Shown: positions 47,864 to 60,332, counted from the stretch's first letter. The stretch is DNA of 64,000 bases from Lepiota brunneoincarnata (GCA_023014365.1 JAEBUN010000001.1:3720001-3784000); one strand, 5' to 3'. Numbers and translations: made by a program. Notes: generated by a model not told the origin, from the letters alone.

Positions 47864-48760
47864 TGCTGCGCTCGACTTTCCTGCGTACAACATTGCACCC
47901 CACAGCGATCAACAGCCGATGTTGTACGACACCCCATTTTGCAGGGGAGAAGCAAGATTATGCAACGAGTTGAAGAGAGACTAATCAACTAGCCAGCTCT
48001 GCCACTCGTTATCACCTTACCTTGTGCGTCGTGCACGTCACGCACCCCCTCTTCTTGCTTCCCCCCGGCAATGTTCCGTGTTCCCCCTCCTACACCTATC
48101 GCCCCATTGCTTATACCTTCCGGTGGAACATCAACAGCCATCGCATACGTGGTCGAAAACACTAGCATGAGCGTGATGACCTCGAGCTCAATTACCACGT
48201 AGGCGCGGCCACGTACTGCGGCACCAGGGACGGTGGTGGGTGGACTTCATGTTGGGCTGAGGGAGAGCAGAAGGCGCTTGTTGTGCCTTCGTGGTAGTGG
48301 TGAGCTTCTGCTCGGATGTATGATTTTCGAACTTTACCGACTGTTAGCTTGTTCTTCTATGCACACCATATAAAATATATCACCAATCGACTCCGAACTC
48401 AACCCATCCTGGACTGGCATTTCGACTTCCTACATACACCCACCTTATCTAATCCAATATCTGTCAGAACTGACCGCGTCACAGGTCGATTGCCGCCTAT
48501 TTGGAATACGGGCGCCTCCATTTCTCCAAGTCAATCCTTATTGATTTCATCTTCAAACATCCAGACCTGTGAATATTGCAAATAAACCTGGCCAACACGA
48601 ACAACGTAAGTGGCTGCGGTTCTAGTCGGGTGCTACGCTGATGCATACTTGAACTTTGTAGTACCAATGAGGCGGCAGTGTCCCTCGGAGATAAGGGAAT
48701 GGAACAGTGTCTGTCTCTCAGCGAACGCGGACCTTCTTAGAGTCCAATTGCGAGGGAAAA
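47864..48760. repeat. Segmental duplicate, part 1b (partner 60583-61440)
   Basis: Starts TGCTGCGCTCGACTTTCCTG and continues through the GTGAGCTTCTGC and CACCAATCGA stretches. In the partner it directly follows part 1a, while here 2.35 kb separate the two parts. Confidence 0.8.
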
Positions 48761-49087
48761 GGGACTAAATGAGTATGTCTCCCCGAGCTCATCGGAATCG
48801 TTAGTCTTTTTGTATCCAAGGCTATGATATCTTCCATCGTTCTATCCGGTAGCAGACAGGCACCTTGATATATGCTGTCCGTTTAAGCTTTATAGGTTCA
48901 TCCGGTGGTATATCAGGAATGTTCTGCTTTGTGAAAATACTTGGAACAAACGGTGGATAAGCAGCGATAACGGCGGTAGAGTAGGACTGTTGTACATGAA
49001 TTTCTTTGTAGTACGTATCAAAGATATACAAGGAGGAGATACTCATATTGCAGAAAGGCTAGTAGTACTGTCGTTCAAGTATCTACA

Positions 49088-52000
49088 TCACACACCGTAG
49101 TGTACAAAAGGTACCCAGGAATAAAACAAATCATGACTCAACTTTCGCAATTCGTTCACGGCTTCATGCAGCGCTCGTGCTGCTTGCTCACTGTTGGGCT
49201 CTGCTTCAGAAAGAAGCTTCTCATAAACTGCTTCAGCAATGATTGGAGCCGACTCATCGGGTATCGACCACATCGTTCCAATGATACTTCGGTAACCCAC
49301 TCCCAACATAGCACCGGTAATATGCACTGCTTCGCCTGATACTTTTTCATCTCCAGTCGCCGTTTGGCAAGCTGACAGGAATGCAAAGTCGGCATTGGCA
49401 AATGGCTTGGAAATGATATCCATGATTGACAAACGCCGGTCGTGGAAGCAGAATCCACTCTGTGCAGGCTCTCGCTTATCTTGGACTGCATGGCATGCGA
49501 GATGAATCCAGCTGCCATTCGACATGCAGTCGCGCACCCGCTCTCCCGTTGCCTGCTCATTTCGAAGTACTTCAAATCCCCACCTAGTATGATTGGAGAA
49601 AAGCGTCGCTATCTTGGCCATTTCTGCATCAGCACCTGGAAGCTTGTTTTGGCCTGGGGTGTTGGTCATGGCGATACCGACGAGTTGGTTGAATGATTGT
49701 GGTTTTATTGCTCTTGCCTCGAGCAAGGCATTGACCGTCGGAGTGTATGACGAGATGACATGGGTAAATGTGCCTTCGATTTTGTCTCCGATTCTGCGAC
49801 AGGCAGCATGGAGTGGGAGGAAAGTGAGTGGGCCTGTTGGACACCACCAAACGCGAGGAAGGTTCAGGGAGTCAGATCCACCTATCTGTAACTGATGTTA
49901 GTGAGTGTACTGGTTCTAATGGGAAGGAATAACCTTCACTATCAAGCCCAAGCCTCGAAGAATAGGATATACAACGTTTGAGCACAGCTTCTCGAGAATC
50001 ACCACCATGTGTGTGCTACTCATCGGGAGTGGTGCACCACTACGGTCTGTGTATCTTTGAAGCCGATGAGGGTTTGCGAGATAATGTTTCAGTGATCTCT
50101 GCATACTTTCCACATCCTTATAGTGAAGCCTATCCAACGGGATATGGAGCACTTGGTCTCTGCCTTGATTGAGTATTAACGCATCACAACGGTGCTCATG
50201 GATGTTGATGACAATGACAGGACCTGAGCTGGCAGCATTCTTCAACACGGATATTTCTTTTGGGAGAAGGAAGTCTCCAAAGTCTGGAAGTGATCGGATC
50301 CTCTTAACAAGTAAATCCCACTTTTCTGCGAGGCGATGGTGCTGCTGAGTTACTCGCTCTGAGTGCTCAAGTGAGATATCAACATTGTCAGATAAGATGG
50401 TGGCATGCCCTCGAGTAGTTGCGCTCTGAAGCTCATTCGAGATTTGCGTAAACTCAGCACAGATGTCAGGGTGGGCCTGACGAAGGTCATGGACTGGAGT
50501 TCGAAGGTTGAGTAGCTGATTCCAGACGGCTGAATGTCCTTGTTCAAGCCACTCAAGTGCAAGATCTGGTTTGCCAACGTCAAGGGCATGCGCAGTGGCC
50601 TCTCGTGGAATATCACCGTGTGACCCGTACCCACTGAGTCGAGAATGGCGGGTAGTGATAGGGTCTCCAATCCAAGCAACCTGGGGAAGGAGACTGATGG
50701 CTTGATAGTATGCCTGCAATGCAGAAATGGGATCCCGTTTGGCTTCTGAGCGAGCCCAATGCTGGGATGCAATGGATTGGAGTGAAGGTGAGCCAATGTT
50801 GGAAGTTGCAGCTGATTGGAAATGTGAAATTGCATTGCTCAAGTCATTCTGTGACCCAGTATGTTCAAACTGAACCTGAAAGGAGATCCCAAGGTTGTTG
50901 AGCTGTCCGAGTTTATCAGTATGGCCATCTGGAGTGAGTGACACTGCCTGCTGTTGATACTTGATTGCTTCCTCCAGGTCACTCAGTGTCCCTGTATGCT
51001 CGAATAGACTCCGAAAGGAACTCCCGAGGTTGTTAAACCTCCCTGGTTTGTTGGCATGACCATCTGGAGTGAGTGACACTGCCTGTTGTTGATACCTGAG
51101 GGCCTCCTCCAGGTCATTGAGTGTCCCTGTATACCTGAATTGAGTCCTAAAGGAGTTACCAAGGTTGTGGAAAAATCCAGGTTTGTCAGCATAGCCATCT
51201 GGGGTGAGTGACACTCCCTGCTGTTGATACTTGATTGCCTCCTCCAGGTCATTCAGTGTTTCTGTATATTCAAATCGACTCTGAAAGGAACTACCAAGGT
51301 TGCTGAGTCATCTTGGTTTGTTGGCATGGCCATCTGGGGTGAGTGACACTGCTTGTATTTGACACTTGATAGCCTCCTCTAGGTCACTCAGTGTTTCTGT
51401 GTACCCAAATCAACTTGCAAAGGAATTACCCAGGTTGGTGAGTTGTCCTGGCTTGTCAGCATGACTATCTGGGGTAAGTGATACTGCTTGTTGTTGATAC
51501 TTGATAGCTTTCTCCAAGTCACCCAATGTTCCTGTATGCCCAAATTGATTCTGAAAGGAAATTCCAAGGTTGCTAAGAGATCCTGGCTTATCAGCATGAC
51601 CATCTGGGATAAGTGACACTGCCTGCTGTTGATATTTGATAGCCTCCTCCAGGTCACTCAATATCCCTGTATGCCCAAATAGACTCTGAAAGGAAGTTCC
51701 AAGGCTATTGAGATATATTGGTTTGTCAGCATGACCATCTGGGATGAGTGACACTGCCTGCTGGTGGTACTTGATTGCCTCCTCCAGGTCACTCAGCATT
51801 CCTGTATACCCAAATTGACTTTCCAAGGAGATTCCAAGATTGTTGAGCCATCTTGGTTTGTTAGCATGACTATCTGAGGTAAATGATACTGCCTGCTATT
51901 TATACTTGATACCATCCTCTAGATTGCTCAGTATTCCTGTATACCCAAATTGACTCTCCAAGGAAATTCCAAGGTCATTAAGAAATCTTGGTTTGTTAGC

Positions 52001-52588
52001 ATGACTATCTGAGGTAAGTGATACTGCCTGCTGTTGATACTTGATTGCTTCCTCCAGATCACTTAGCATCCTTGTATGTCCAAATTGACTCTCAAAGGAA
52101 AGTCCAAGGTTATTGAGCCAACTTGGTTTGACAGCATGACCATCTGGGATGAGCAACACTGCCTGCTGTTGGTACTTGATTGCCTCCTTGAGGTCATCTA
52201 ATATCCTTGAGTACCCAAACCAATCCTTGAGGGAAATCCCAAGATTGTTGAGGAACATTGGCCTGTCTCGATGGCCGTCTGGGATGAGCGAGAGCGCCTG
52301 GCGTTGACACTTAATTGCCTCTTCAAGGTCACTCTGTGTCCCTGTATGTTTAAACCGAGACCGGAAGTAATCCCCGAGGCTTCCGAGGTACTCTGGTTTG
52401 TCTGGTTGGCCATCCAGAGCCATTGACACTGCCTGCTGTTGATTCGTGATTGCCTCCTCCAGGTCGTTAAGTAGCCTTGTTTCCTTGAATTGATTGTAGA
52501 GGGTATTGCCAGTGATGGCAAATGTCTTTGCACTGGCGGCCTGAGGGCCTGCATCGTTCTGATCTCCTTCAGAGATAGCGGGAACCAT
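49088..52588 (-). pseudogene. TPR-CHAT protein (caspase-like protease with TPR array), nonsense-broken
   Basis: Two exons, 52588-49934 and 49885-49088, joined by a short GT-AG intron. ATG 52588 gives MVPAISEGDQND; an in-frame TTG upstream is unlikely. After the N-terminus come about twelve 45-residue TPR-like units (DLEEAIKYQQQAVSL..DGHADKP), a linker, and a CHAT domain with WIHLACHAVQD (catalytic His) and FAFLSACQTATGDE (catalytic Cys), ending FYSWVPFVHYGV. CHAT proteases are caspase/separase relatives, and fungal ones belong to cell-death or self/non-self proteins. Three in-frame stops lie in the TPR part, at 51896-51898, 51410-51412 and 51308-51310. All can be explained by C-to-T or G-to-A changes. 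The rest of the frame is open, so inactivation looks recent; readthrough or an internal start cannot be excluded. Confidence 0.85.
50850..52460 (-). repeat. 135-base tandem repeats encoding TPR-like units
   Basis: Twelve full units and one partial unit of 45 codons. The DLEEAIKYQQQAVSL core recurs exactly every 135 bases. Units closest to the centre are most alike, which points to recent unit exchange. Confidence 0.9.
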
Positions 52589-54600
52589 TCTTTTCGTTAT
52601 GTCCAAAGTTTAGGCAGCCCTAGGATGAATTAGACAAGAGGATTAGTTGGGGAGAGAGCAGATCTAGGAATGAAAACGCGATACCCACGACAGGTCAGAA
52701 AACACAATCCACCTAGCGGGAGATGGGGGTAAGAAAGAACGTTGCGTTGACTCGCTTTGACGTGGAACCAGTGATTGGTGTGGCTGTGTGACGTGCGCGC
52801 TCTACAGCATTGAGGAAAGGGTAGATCTAAATTTAGTCAGCTATCCCTAAGTCGCAATTGGGGTACAAGCTGGAAGGTACATGCTCGAACCTAGCTAAAT
52901 ACCAGGTTGCAGAGCACAGATATAGCGAAGCCAATACCACAGCTGCTGTATCCAATCCCGCATCTGCTGGTGCACCCAGTCACGCTCCAATCCTTCCACC
53001 CACTCTAGCTCCAGATTCCACCTTGCCGACGATGCTACACGCCGTGATCAAATCACCATATGCGAGCAACGAGACCATAGCTAGCGGTATAGCAAATTGC
53101 AGTTTCCTAACGGTCCGGGCGCCCAAGAGGGCTAGCATCAAATAATTGCCTTGGCTACGTCATACTCACACGAAATGTTTGAGGGAGATTGTGTAGGCGT
53201 CGTCTCTGGATATATGTGGTTGCGGTTAGCCATGCTAGGTTGTGTAGGTCTGAGAGAATCAATCCAGTCAACAGCGATAAAGATGAACGAGATTGCGAGC
53301 GAGAGCCGGGAAAGCGGGTCGTTGTTTCCCAGTGCCTTCCTGATCTCGCAAGCTGGAGCTTGGTGCCTAGTAGGGAGCCTGATAATAGATGTTTGCGGAT
53401 CAAGGGAAGAGGACCGCATCTGTCACAAGTGAGTATTGGCCTAGCATCTTCTGCCTGTAAAATGGCTCACAAGGCCGGGCGGCGCGACGCCTCTGGCCCA
53501 ACTTTTCGGATGCTCAGGGCAGGGGCATCGTTGAAATGAGCGCGTGGAATAGGCGTGGTAAGCGCCTGGGTAAGGTTCTGGTCAGGGGTTCAAACGTTCA
53601 CTTTGACGCGACCGTTGTGCTGCTCAACCATGACACAAAGTGCTACAAGTCCAAGGTTATATTGAGCCGGTGAATGTAGACGGAAGTGTGGTACGAATTG
53701 TCGCGGCCAATCGGTGGTGAGTGGTGGCCCCCATCCTATGTTCCGATGTCTCCATTTCACTTGCTCTCTCCAAAGCGCGTAGCGGTTCGGATGTCTGCCA
53801 TGATCCAACCAAGCAGCCCAGGGGTGGATGAGGTATCTTCTATCCGGGTATTAATTTCCAACACAGCTCATGGTCGAGAGACATACCTTCGACCTAATGT
53901 GACCCGTTCGTATGTTCTCATACTGGTTCTGTCCAGCGACGGCAGTCAATAGATCAAATTGATCCACGCCGATGATGAAGCCAGTTGGGTTGCAGAGTCA
54001 GGTGAAGAGAAAGTCGGTGGATCCTCTCAGGAGTCGATATCCAGAAGGACAAAGGATATTGATGCTCGGAACGAAGGCCACCCGAACTCCGATGTTTCTC
54101 CCTCATCAATCATCCGCCACAAGTCGTCGAATGTGGGAACGCATCTTGGGATTTCGCCTTCAACATGATAAAACCGGCGGCGTCAGGATGAAGAAGCTAC
54201 GAATTTGAGTCCACGCACCGAAGCCACCTGTTGCCCACGCAGCGAGTACGTCTGGTACTTCCTTTGCTACAGTCTCCGCCTATATAAGGCAAGTGCCTAT
54301 TATCCCGAGTGCAGGTGTTTTGATACTAACCCTCACTTCCGTCCGTCTTGTTGGCAGCCCTTACAATCGTTTCGGGATTTTCCTAGCTGTAGTCTCGCGG
54401 CCCAAGCGGATACGAGTATCGTCACCAAGGAACTGCACGCGATGTCTCCTGTGGTCCGATAACACACTGGGTCAACACATCCTAGGAGTTGGTGCATCTC
54501 TATTGCATTTGAATTCGTTAATGTTGCCAGACAGATAATTGAACTGCGCTCACTGTTTACAACGAGCCTGGGTTTCTTCTTCCCACAAAACAAACGATCT
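52589..54600. other. Region without a supported gene
   Basis: Open frames on both strands (e.g. 53138-53419 minus with a hydrophobic stretch SLAISFIFIAVDW; 53590-53808 minus) cannot be joined or assigned. A section near 54400-54450 resembles one near 57235-57270, so this stretch also belongs to the duplicated landscape. Confidence 0.4.
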
Positions 54601-55430
54601 AGCGGCAACAACATTTCTGTGCAGGTAGCTCCTGATGTGACGGGGCAGGTGTGGGCGCCTGTTCTAACATCGAGGTACACTAGCCAGGGTTTGGGTATTG
54701 ACCTTCTTCAAGACGTCCAACAAGAGTTGATACATCTCTGGTATCTGTGTGCGAAGCTCCAAATCCGCTTGTATCCGAGTAAAGCGACGGCCGATAAGTT
54801 ATTTGATAAGGGCACGCGGGATGGGAATTAACATACTTGATAATAGTTGTGCAGCATTGGTGACGACAACCCGCAACAACATCCGCGTCCACCCAGGCCG
54901 TGAAGATCCGTTTATACCATGATCGCCTCGCATGCTTGCTGATGTGGTTGTCAATATCTTTCAGGACACTTAACAAATCGAATTAGAGACTGTATGGAAG
55001 CTAAAATCAAGTCTGGCCCTTACTCGAACAGCATTTGTGCGTCCTGGTTTAGCCCCAGTGGTACCTTACCATATTTGGCGCCCATAGCACTCTCGGCCAA
55101 AGCCCCAGTGAAAACACAGCATTAGTTTGCGATTCGTATGAATATCGTTCTTGTTCTTTTTTGCCTGCAGGAGGACAACCAGAGGAAATGTCAGCAAAAG
55201 ACGATGACGGTATCACCGTTATCCTAACCACCACTCACCCTAGAATGCTCGTTGCAAGCTTTGCGAGTAGGAACAACACCTGGAATCTAGCTGATTTGTC
55301 CAGCGGCTCAGAGAAGCTTCAAGGTGGGCCTTGCGACGATATCAACTTTCTCTAGGGGGTAAAACAAAGGAACTTTAGCGGGCGTCCTCACCTATATTCC
55401 CCACTGCGACGAGCCTGAGTAATGAGTAGT
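54600..55430 (-). pseudogene. Decayed copy of an unassigned gene family (copy A)
   Basis: Matches copy B (58690-60007) in two places: frames ISKHARRSW and FTAWVDADVVAGCRH near 54880-54950, and the 5' part around 55170-55390. The order is the same as in copy B. Frames are interrupted throughout. It ends at the GH15 fragment that starts at 55436. Confidence 0.65.
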
Positions 55431-55435
55431 CATGG

Positions 55436-55787
55436 GATAGTATCGCCTTCCACGGTGCCGGTGGCATGAGGGTTACGGGCGTAATTGGGAACATGTACGC
55501 ATTCCACGCTGATGATGAGAGGCCCGAATATTTGATACGCTGGATAAGCCATGGGAGGAGGGGGACTTGGGTGGTCGAGCCTGTGGCGCTAGCTTGACGC
55601 GGTCGAGGGATGAACGTGAAGAGGGAATTAGGTACCTAAAACCAGCTCCAGCGCGCGACACGCGTACCGGTGACACTGACGATGCCAAAGTCGTTCATGA
55701 ACTTTGTTTGGAGGACATTTGAGCTAGGAAGATAGTTCCATTTGTAGATGTAGGGGATCGTGGGTCCGATTGCAAAGTAGCCATTCT
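55436..55787 (-). pseudogene. Fragment of the GH15 gene
   Basis: Matches 44262-44611. Residues [17 protein letters not shown] and QTKFMNDFGIVSVTG are still readable, followed by the counterpart of the GH15 intron with GGTACGCGTGTCG. Start, end and the catalytic region are absent, so it cannot encode the enzyme. Confidence 0.88.
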
Positions 55788-55793
55788 TGAGCT

Positions 55794-57010
55794 GGAATAT
55801 GTAATACAGCAGGATCACAGTCCAGCTGGGCCTACATTCAGCAATTTCCCGGTAACAACAGCCCCTTTGGACATACCAATGCCCACAAGTACAAGAACCA
55901 AGACAGAAATTGAAAATAAAATCAGCAGCGAGTTGAATCAAAGTAATCAGTGGGTGAGTGGCAATGTCAAACAACAGACGGGCGCTAAATGTTAAACTGT
56001 CACCTTGATATCATTATCCAGGAATGATTATGTGAGGCTATGGAAGTGTCTGTAGACAATTTATGTCTAGGTAGGAGACTCGTCCTATCCTAACGCCTCA
56101 TTCAACTCTTCTTCTTGTCAAGAAACCGATGCACTGCAGATGTTCAGTGCAGAAGTCGTCCATTGCTCTTTGTGGAGTGCCAAAGGACACAATAATTCTC
56201 CGCTTCTGATGGGTCATCCTCGAGCTAGCTGTCCTAGCAGCAGTCATCACAATCCCAACCTTTCTCTCAAATCGCCAACCAAGCCCGTACTTCATGTGAT
56301 CCATCTATGGACATCCAGTCCAACACCGGGTTTAATCTCAGCCATCTCCTGAGGGTAGAGAAGTCCAAGGGAGGCACATGCGGTAATTTTCTCTCCCCAC
56401 GTTATCGAGGTTGTGTTGCACGCTCCCATAACAAGACCACCCCCCTCCAGCAACAGGAGTCAATGGCTCACAGTTCCAGTTATAGAGTTTCCCAGGAGCT
56501 GGTATCCTACGCACGCACGCAACTTCTCCACCGATTGCCCACTCCGGGTGGTCGGATGCGAGCGCACGCCTTCAAACAAGATGAAGATGCCATGTGCTCG
56601 AGTACGCCGTCTCGATGGGCACTCACAAGGACCTAGAACCACTTGTTTAACCCACGCAACGAGTATTCTGCCCTAGCATCTTATCCCTGGTCTCTGACTA
56701 TCTCGAGTAAGCGAACATTGTTCCGAGTATACGTGTTTAATATTTACCTTTTCGTCCATCTGCCTTGTTGAAACTCCTACGGTTGCTCCAACTGCCGAAT
56801 AGGGCCTTATCGCCCCCGTCACCAGCAACTCTGGTGCGATCATGGCGTCTATCATCATCACCAACCTTCGCTTGAACTTGGTCAACCTAGAATCATCCAG
56901 GCCATGAAGATCGACGTGGGCTACGCTCCAATGCATGCAGATATTGTCGTCAAGCAATTCCCTGACAATGCGCTGGTCAACGGACCGGGGACGTTGACGC
57001 CCAAACACTT
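55794..57010. repeat. Segmental duplicate, partner of 46020-47250
   Basis: Aligned section begins near the CAGCAATTTCCCGGTAACAA stretch at about 55842. It immediately follows the GH15 fragment; in the source region the same two parts are separated by about 1.4 kb. Confidence 0.8.
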
Positions 57011-58689
57011 AATGGTTTTGATGATGAATTGAAGGTGGTGAGTTCGTTATGGTCAGGTCGTGGCCATTTTTGATTTATCCTGTTACAACGTCGTCAAGAG
57101 GCTACCACCGCCTCACTCGTCGTCAAATCCTGTGCGACCACTGCATACACATTGTTGGAGACTCTCGCCTGAACCTAGTCAGCTTGGAAACATGGGAACC
57201 AGGACGACGAGGGGAGACCGCGACCCAAGTGTACACGAATATCGTCACCAAAGGACTGCACATAACATCTTGTGTTATCTGGTGACGGGCTGGGGCAACA
57301 CATTTAAGGAGTTGGCGTCCGACCGCCGAACGGATCGGAGGATGGGTGCGGATGCTTGCTGGTGAACTCAGGGTGGAGAGTGGCATACATACAGCTCGAG
57401 CTTCAAGTTCTCCTTGCATCCCGTACCCTCAACCTCCTACCCAGTTGACTTATTACACAAATACTCCATCCCTCTTGCCCATTGCTCTGGACTCCCGTGA
57501 TTTACCGGCTGACGAGTCTGGGATCACTGACGATACATTCCATTCCAACCATATTTGAGAACCGGAACTCAAGGAAGCATTATCCATCCTTTTCGTCATA
57601 CGGATCGAAGATGGTTCCGTAATAAAACCCTTCTGCTCACGGCCAGCGCACCTACAACACCCAACCAGGCGTGCCCACCTACCCCTATCCTGTCGAGCCC
57701 GCCTGGGATGCCCAGCTGAATGTGCCCAGCCCTCTGCACCAAACCAGACCGTCAGGGGTTTTTCCGGTGGCTGCATCCGTTTTCTATCGCTGACCGCATA
57801 CTCACTGGGGTCATCCACCATGGGAGTTTACCACCATCAGTCATGATCGGGACATCGACTCGGTTCACTGGAGTCGTTCCTCCGTGTGGGTGTAGTCCGT
57901 ACCCATTGTTCCCGCTAGTCTCAAACCTATCCAGTTCGGAACGCGGAGGGGGAGGATACCCCACATCTAGACATTGGTATCCGCCCGAAAACCCGTTTGG
58001 GCTGCGGGAGTTGCTCGTTTATGATGGGTGTCCTATCTTGAAATCGCCAACATATCCCCGCCAACGGCAGTCCCATCACCCAGTCCGGCCCCCCGCTCGG
58101 TTCTTCTCTCAGATTGCATGTCCCTCACCTCTACACTTGCTCCCGCCTTCCAGTTCCTCTTCTCCTATTTGTCCCCTGTGGCATGCAAATTATCATTGGC
58201 GCCAGTTTTTGACGGGGTGGCAATAAGCACACTATCATTCCGTGGCCCGTCGTACCACGGCCCATACACACGGCTGCATAATACTACTACAAATGCGAGT
58301 GCGGCGACTTTAGGGTCAATCACTGCCGCGTGCGTCATGTTGTCTGGTCCCAGGCTATTTCGGGCGAGTGTTGTCCCCGTAGGCGCGTTGTAGCCGCCCA
58401 CTAACCGCATTGCCTTTACCTATCGAAGGGATGAGTTCCCCCCTGGCCCGGAGTATGCGTCATGTCATTGTGGGGGTCATTGCAAGCCATGGTTGGATGT
58501 CTGCTGATTTCTTCGACATGTACATTGATAAGGCCGGGGGTCAAGTGGAAGCTACATGAGCAGTTCTCGCCAGGCTTACAGCCGCTGAATACCTGATCAT
58601 TCATAATGCAGTATTAGTCCCTACTTTTAAATACAATTTACAGTCCAGCTTACTAAAGTATGCGAAGAGTCGGTCGCGATAATTTTCTT
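57011..58689. other. Region without a supported gene
   Basis: The plus-strand frame 57720-58226 is Pro/Ser-rich and has no domain. Part of 57220-57290 resembles 54400-54470. Nothing else was recognised. Confidence 0.4.
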
Positions 58690-60007
58690 CTATCCCCACA
58701 CCGCTCGCTGTTGCAGATATTGTGCATTCTGACGTTGTCGATCCGCGCGTTGCCGCAGTCTCTTTAATCGTGCCTGAGGCGGGTCGAATATCTGAGGGCT
58801 TAGGGTTGGCACCAGCGGTGGTGGCGGCGACGCATTCGCCGACTGCCGAAGATAAGGTTGTTGCAGAGGGGATTGAACTCTCAGGTAGCCATTTTTGGGT
58901 CCTACGTTTTCATAGTTGACTCCAACGACACCACTGCTTGACCCAATGTTCCCGTTGTTGGTCCCAATGACACCTTTGTTCAGGCCAACATTACCATAGT
59001 TTGGTCCCATGAGCTGATAGCTTGAGTTATTTGGCAGTTGTGCTTGGGGCCGCTGGTGTTCTTGTTGACTCGCTGGGGCTTGGACATTGACCTTCCTCAC
59101 GACGTCCAGTAAGAGTTGATTCATCTCTGGTATCTGTGTACAAAGCTCCAAATCCGCTTGTATCTGAACGAAGCGACGGCAGGTAAGTATTTCGATGAGG
59201 GGAGGTTACGTGAGATGGAAAATGAGAACGTACTGATAATAGTTGGGCGGCATTGGTGAGCCGGTGACGACAACCCGTGATGATATCTGCGTCCACCCCA
59301 GCTGTAAAGAACCGTGTCCATCACGATCGCTTCGCATGTTTACTGATGCGCGTGCTAATGTCTTTTAGGACACTTTTAAAATCAAGTAAGAGACCGTGTG
59401 GAAGCTACTAGATCAAGTCTAGGCCTCACTTGAGCAACATTTGCGCGTCCTGGATTAGGACCGGTGATACCTCGCCTCCTTAGCGCACAGAGCTCTCTCT
59501 GTCAACACTGCGATGAGAACACAACACTAGTCTGTGACTTCGATGAAATCGTTCTTATTGTTCTTCGCTGCCTGCACGACGACAATGAAAGGAAAATGTC
59601 AGCAAAAAAGACGATGACAGCGCCACCACTGTGTTAATCGGCCACTCACCCTAGCAGCCCTCAATAATGCTGAGTGCGAACTCTGTGAGTGGGACAACGC
59701 CTGGAATCTGGTTAATTTGTCCAGCGGCTCGAAGAAGCTTCGAGGTGGGCGTTGCGATGATATCAGCGTTCTCCAGGGAATAGAACAAAAGAACTTTAGC
59801 GATATCCCTCCTTATGCGATCCGAGCTGCTCCTCACCTGTTTTCCCCATTGCGCCAAGCCCGAGTGATAAGTAGTCTGGCCGTCTGGACATAGGTGCACT
59901 CTATATAAGGTGAGGAAATGTCGAGCAGGCTTGCCATTATCTAGCAATTGATCCGAAAACTCCCAACCCCCGCCATCTGCGAGGCGGCACGCGACGGGCG
60001 AAATCAA
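58690..60007 (-). pseudogene. Unassigned gene family, copy B, with Asn/Gly heptads
   Basis: Exon-like pieces in order: up to about 59653 with LLRAAGQINQIPGVV and PLTEFALSIIEGC; AAKNNKNDFIEVTD after an acceptor near 59577; FTAGVDADIITGCRHRLTNA near 59250-59310; and 59163-58690 with IQADLELCTQIPEMNQ and LLLDVVRKVNVQAP, then six Asn/Gly heptads and an Arg/Gln-rich end. In-frame stops occur near 59655 (TAG at an expected Gln) and near 59320 (TGA at an expected Trp), both transition-type. The helical N-terminus resembles four-helix (MLKL/HeLo-like) adaptor regions of Agaricomycete STAND proteins, but I hold this weakly. Function is unknown. Confidence 0.55.
58888..59007 (-). repeat. Six degenerate Asn/Gly heptad repeats
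   Basis: Heptads read GPNYGNV, GLNKGVI, GTNNGNI, GSSSGVV, GVNYENV and GPKNGYL, a G-x-[NS]-x-G-x-[VI] pattern. Such regular, polar, beta-prone repeats are compatible with a beta-solenoid or amyloid stack. Confidence 0.85.
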
Positions 60008-60332
60008 AAGACCAACAAGGGCGTGTGCCTGGCGACGCAGCGCTTATAGGACAGGGGGACGGCAATTGTTCATCGACGAGTGGGAAGAACGGCTCGGGAG
60101 AGGGTGAGCTGTACTGTTTTGAGGCCAGCCTTTGCGCAGGTCCCGCCCACCGCGCACTGCCACGGAACAGATCCTCTCCTTTGGTTTCTGCCAAGGCGGT
60201 CGCGTCGACCACGTGGTAATGTTGCATGTCCCCAGGTCGCGTGATGAGTGGCTTTGTGCCTGGCTTTTGTCTTAGAAGGTCCTGACGTCTCCTGGTCAAC
60301 TCGGTCACTCCCCTCGATCCCCATACACGCGG

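Larger units (their letters stand above)
44887..49087. other. Gene-poor block duplicated elsewhere in the window
   Basis: No intact gene was supported. Sections match 55.8-57.0 kb and 60.3-61.5 kb (listed separately). Minus-strand frames around 46496-46726 and 47054-47248 have relatives in the copy near 56673-57008 (SRLTK.KRR motif), so the block descends from at least one coding sequence that I cannot name. All frames are short or broken. Confidence 0.5.

Noticed and set aside
50850..52460. Regular 135-base repeats as a CRISPR array or satellite
   Set aside because: The repeats are coding, in frame, and match TPR units; there are no unique spacers.
53138..53539. Overlapping frames on both strands, one with a hydrophobic stretch
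   Set aside because: Neither can be spliced to neighbours, and codon content does not favour either strand.
57720..58226. 168-codon open frame on the plus strand
   Set aside because: Low-complexity Pro/Ser/Arg content, no homology that I can name, and it lies in a repeat-rich stretch with open frames on both strands.
58888..59007. Asn/Gly heptads as a RHIM
   Set aside because: The [IV]-Q-[IVLC]-G core is missing; only general beta-prone composition is shared.
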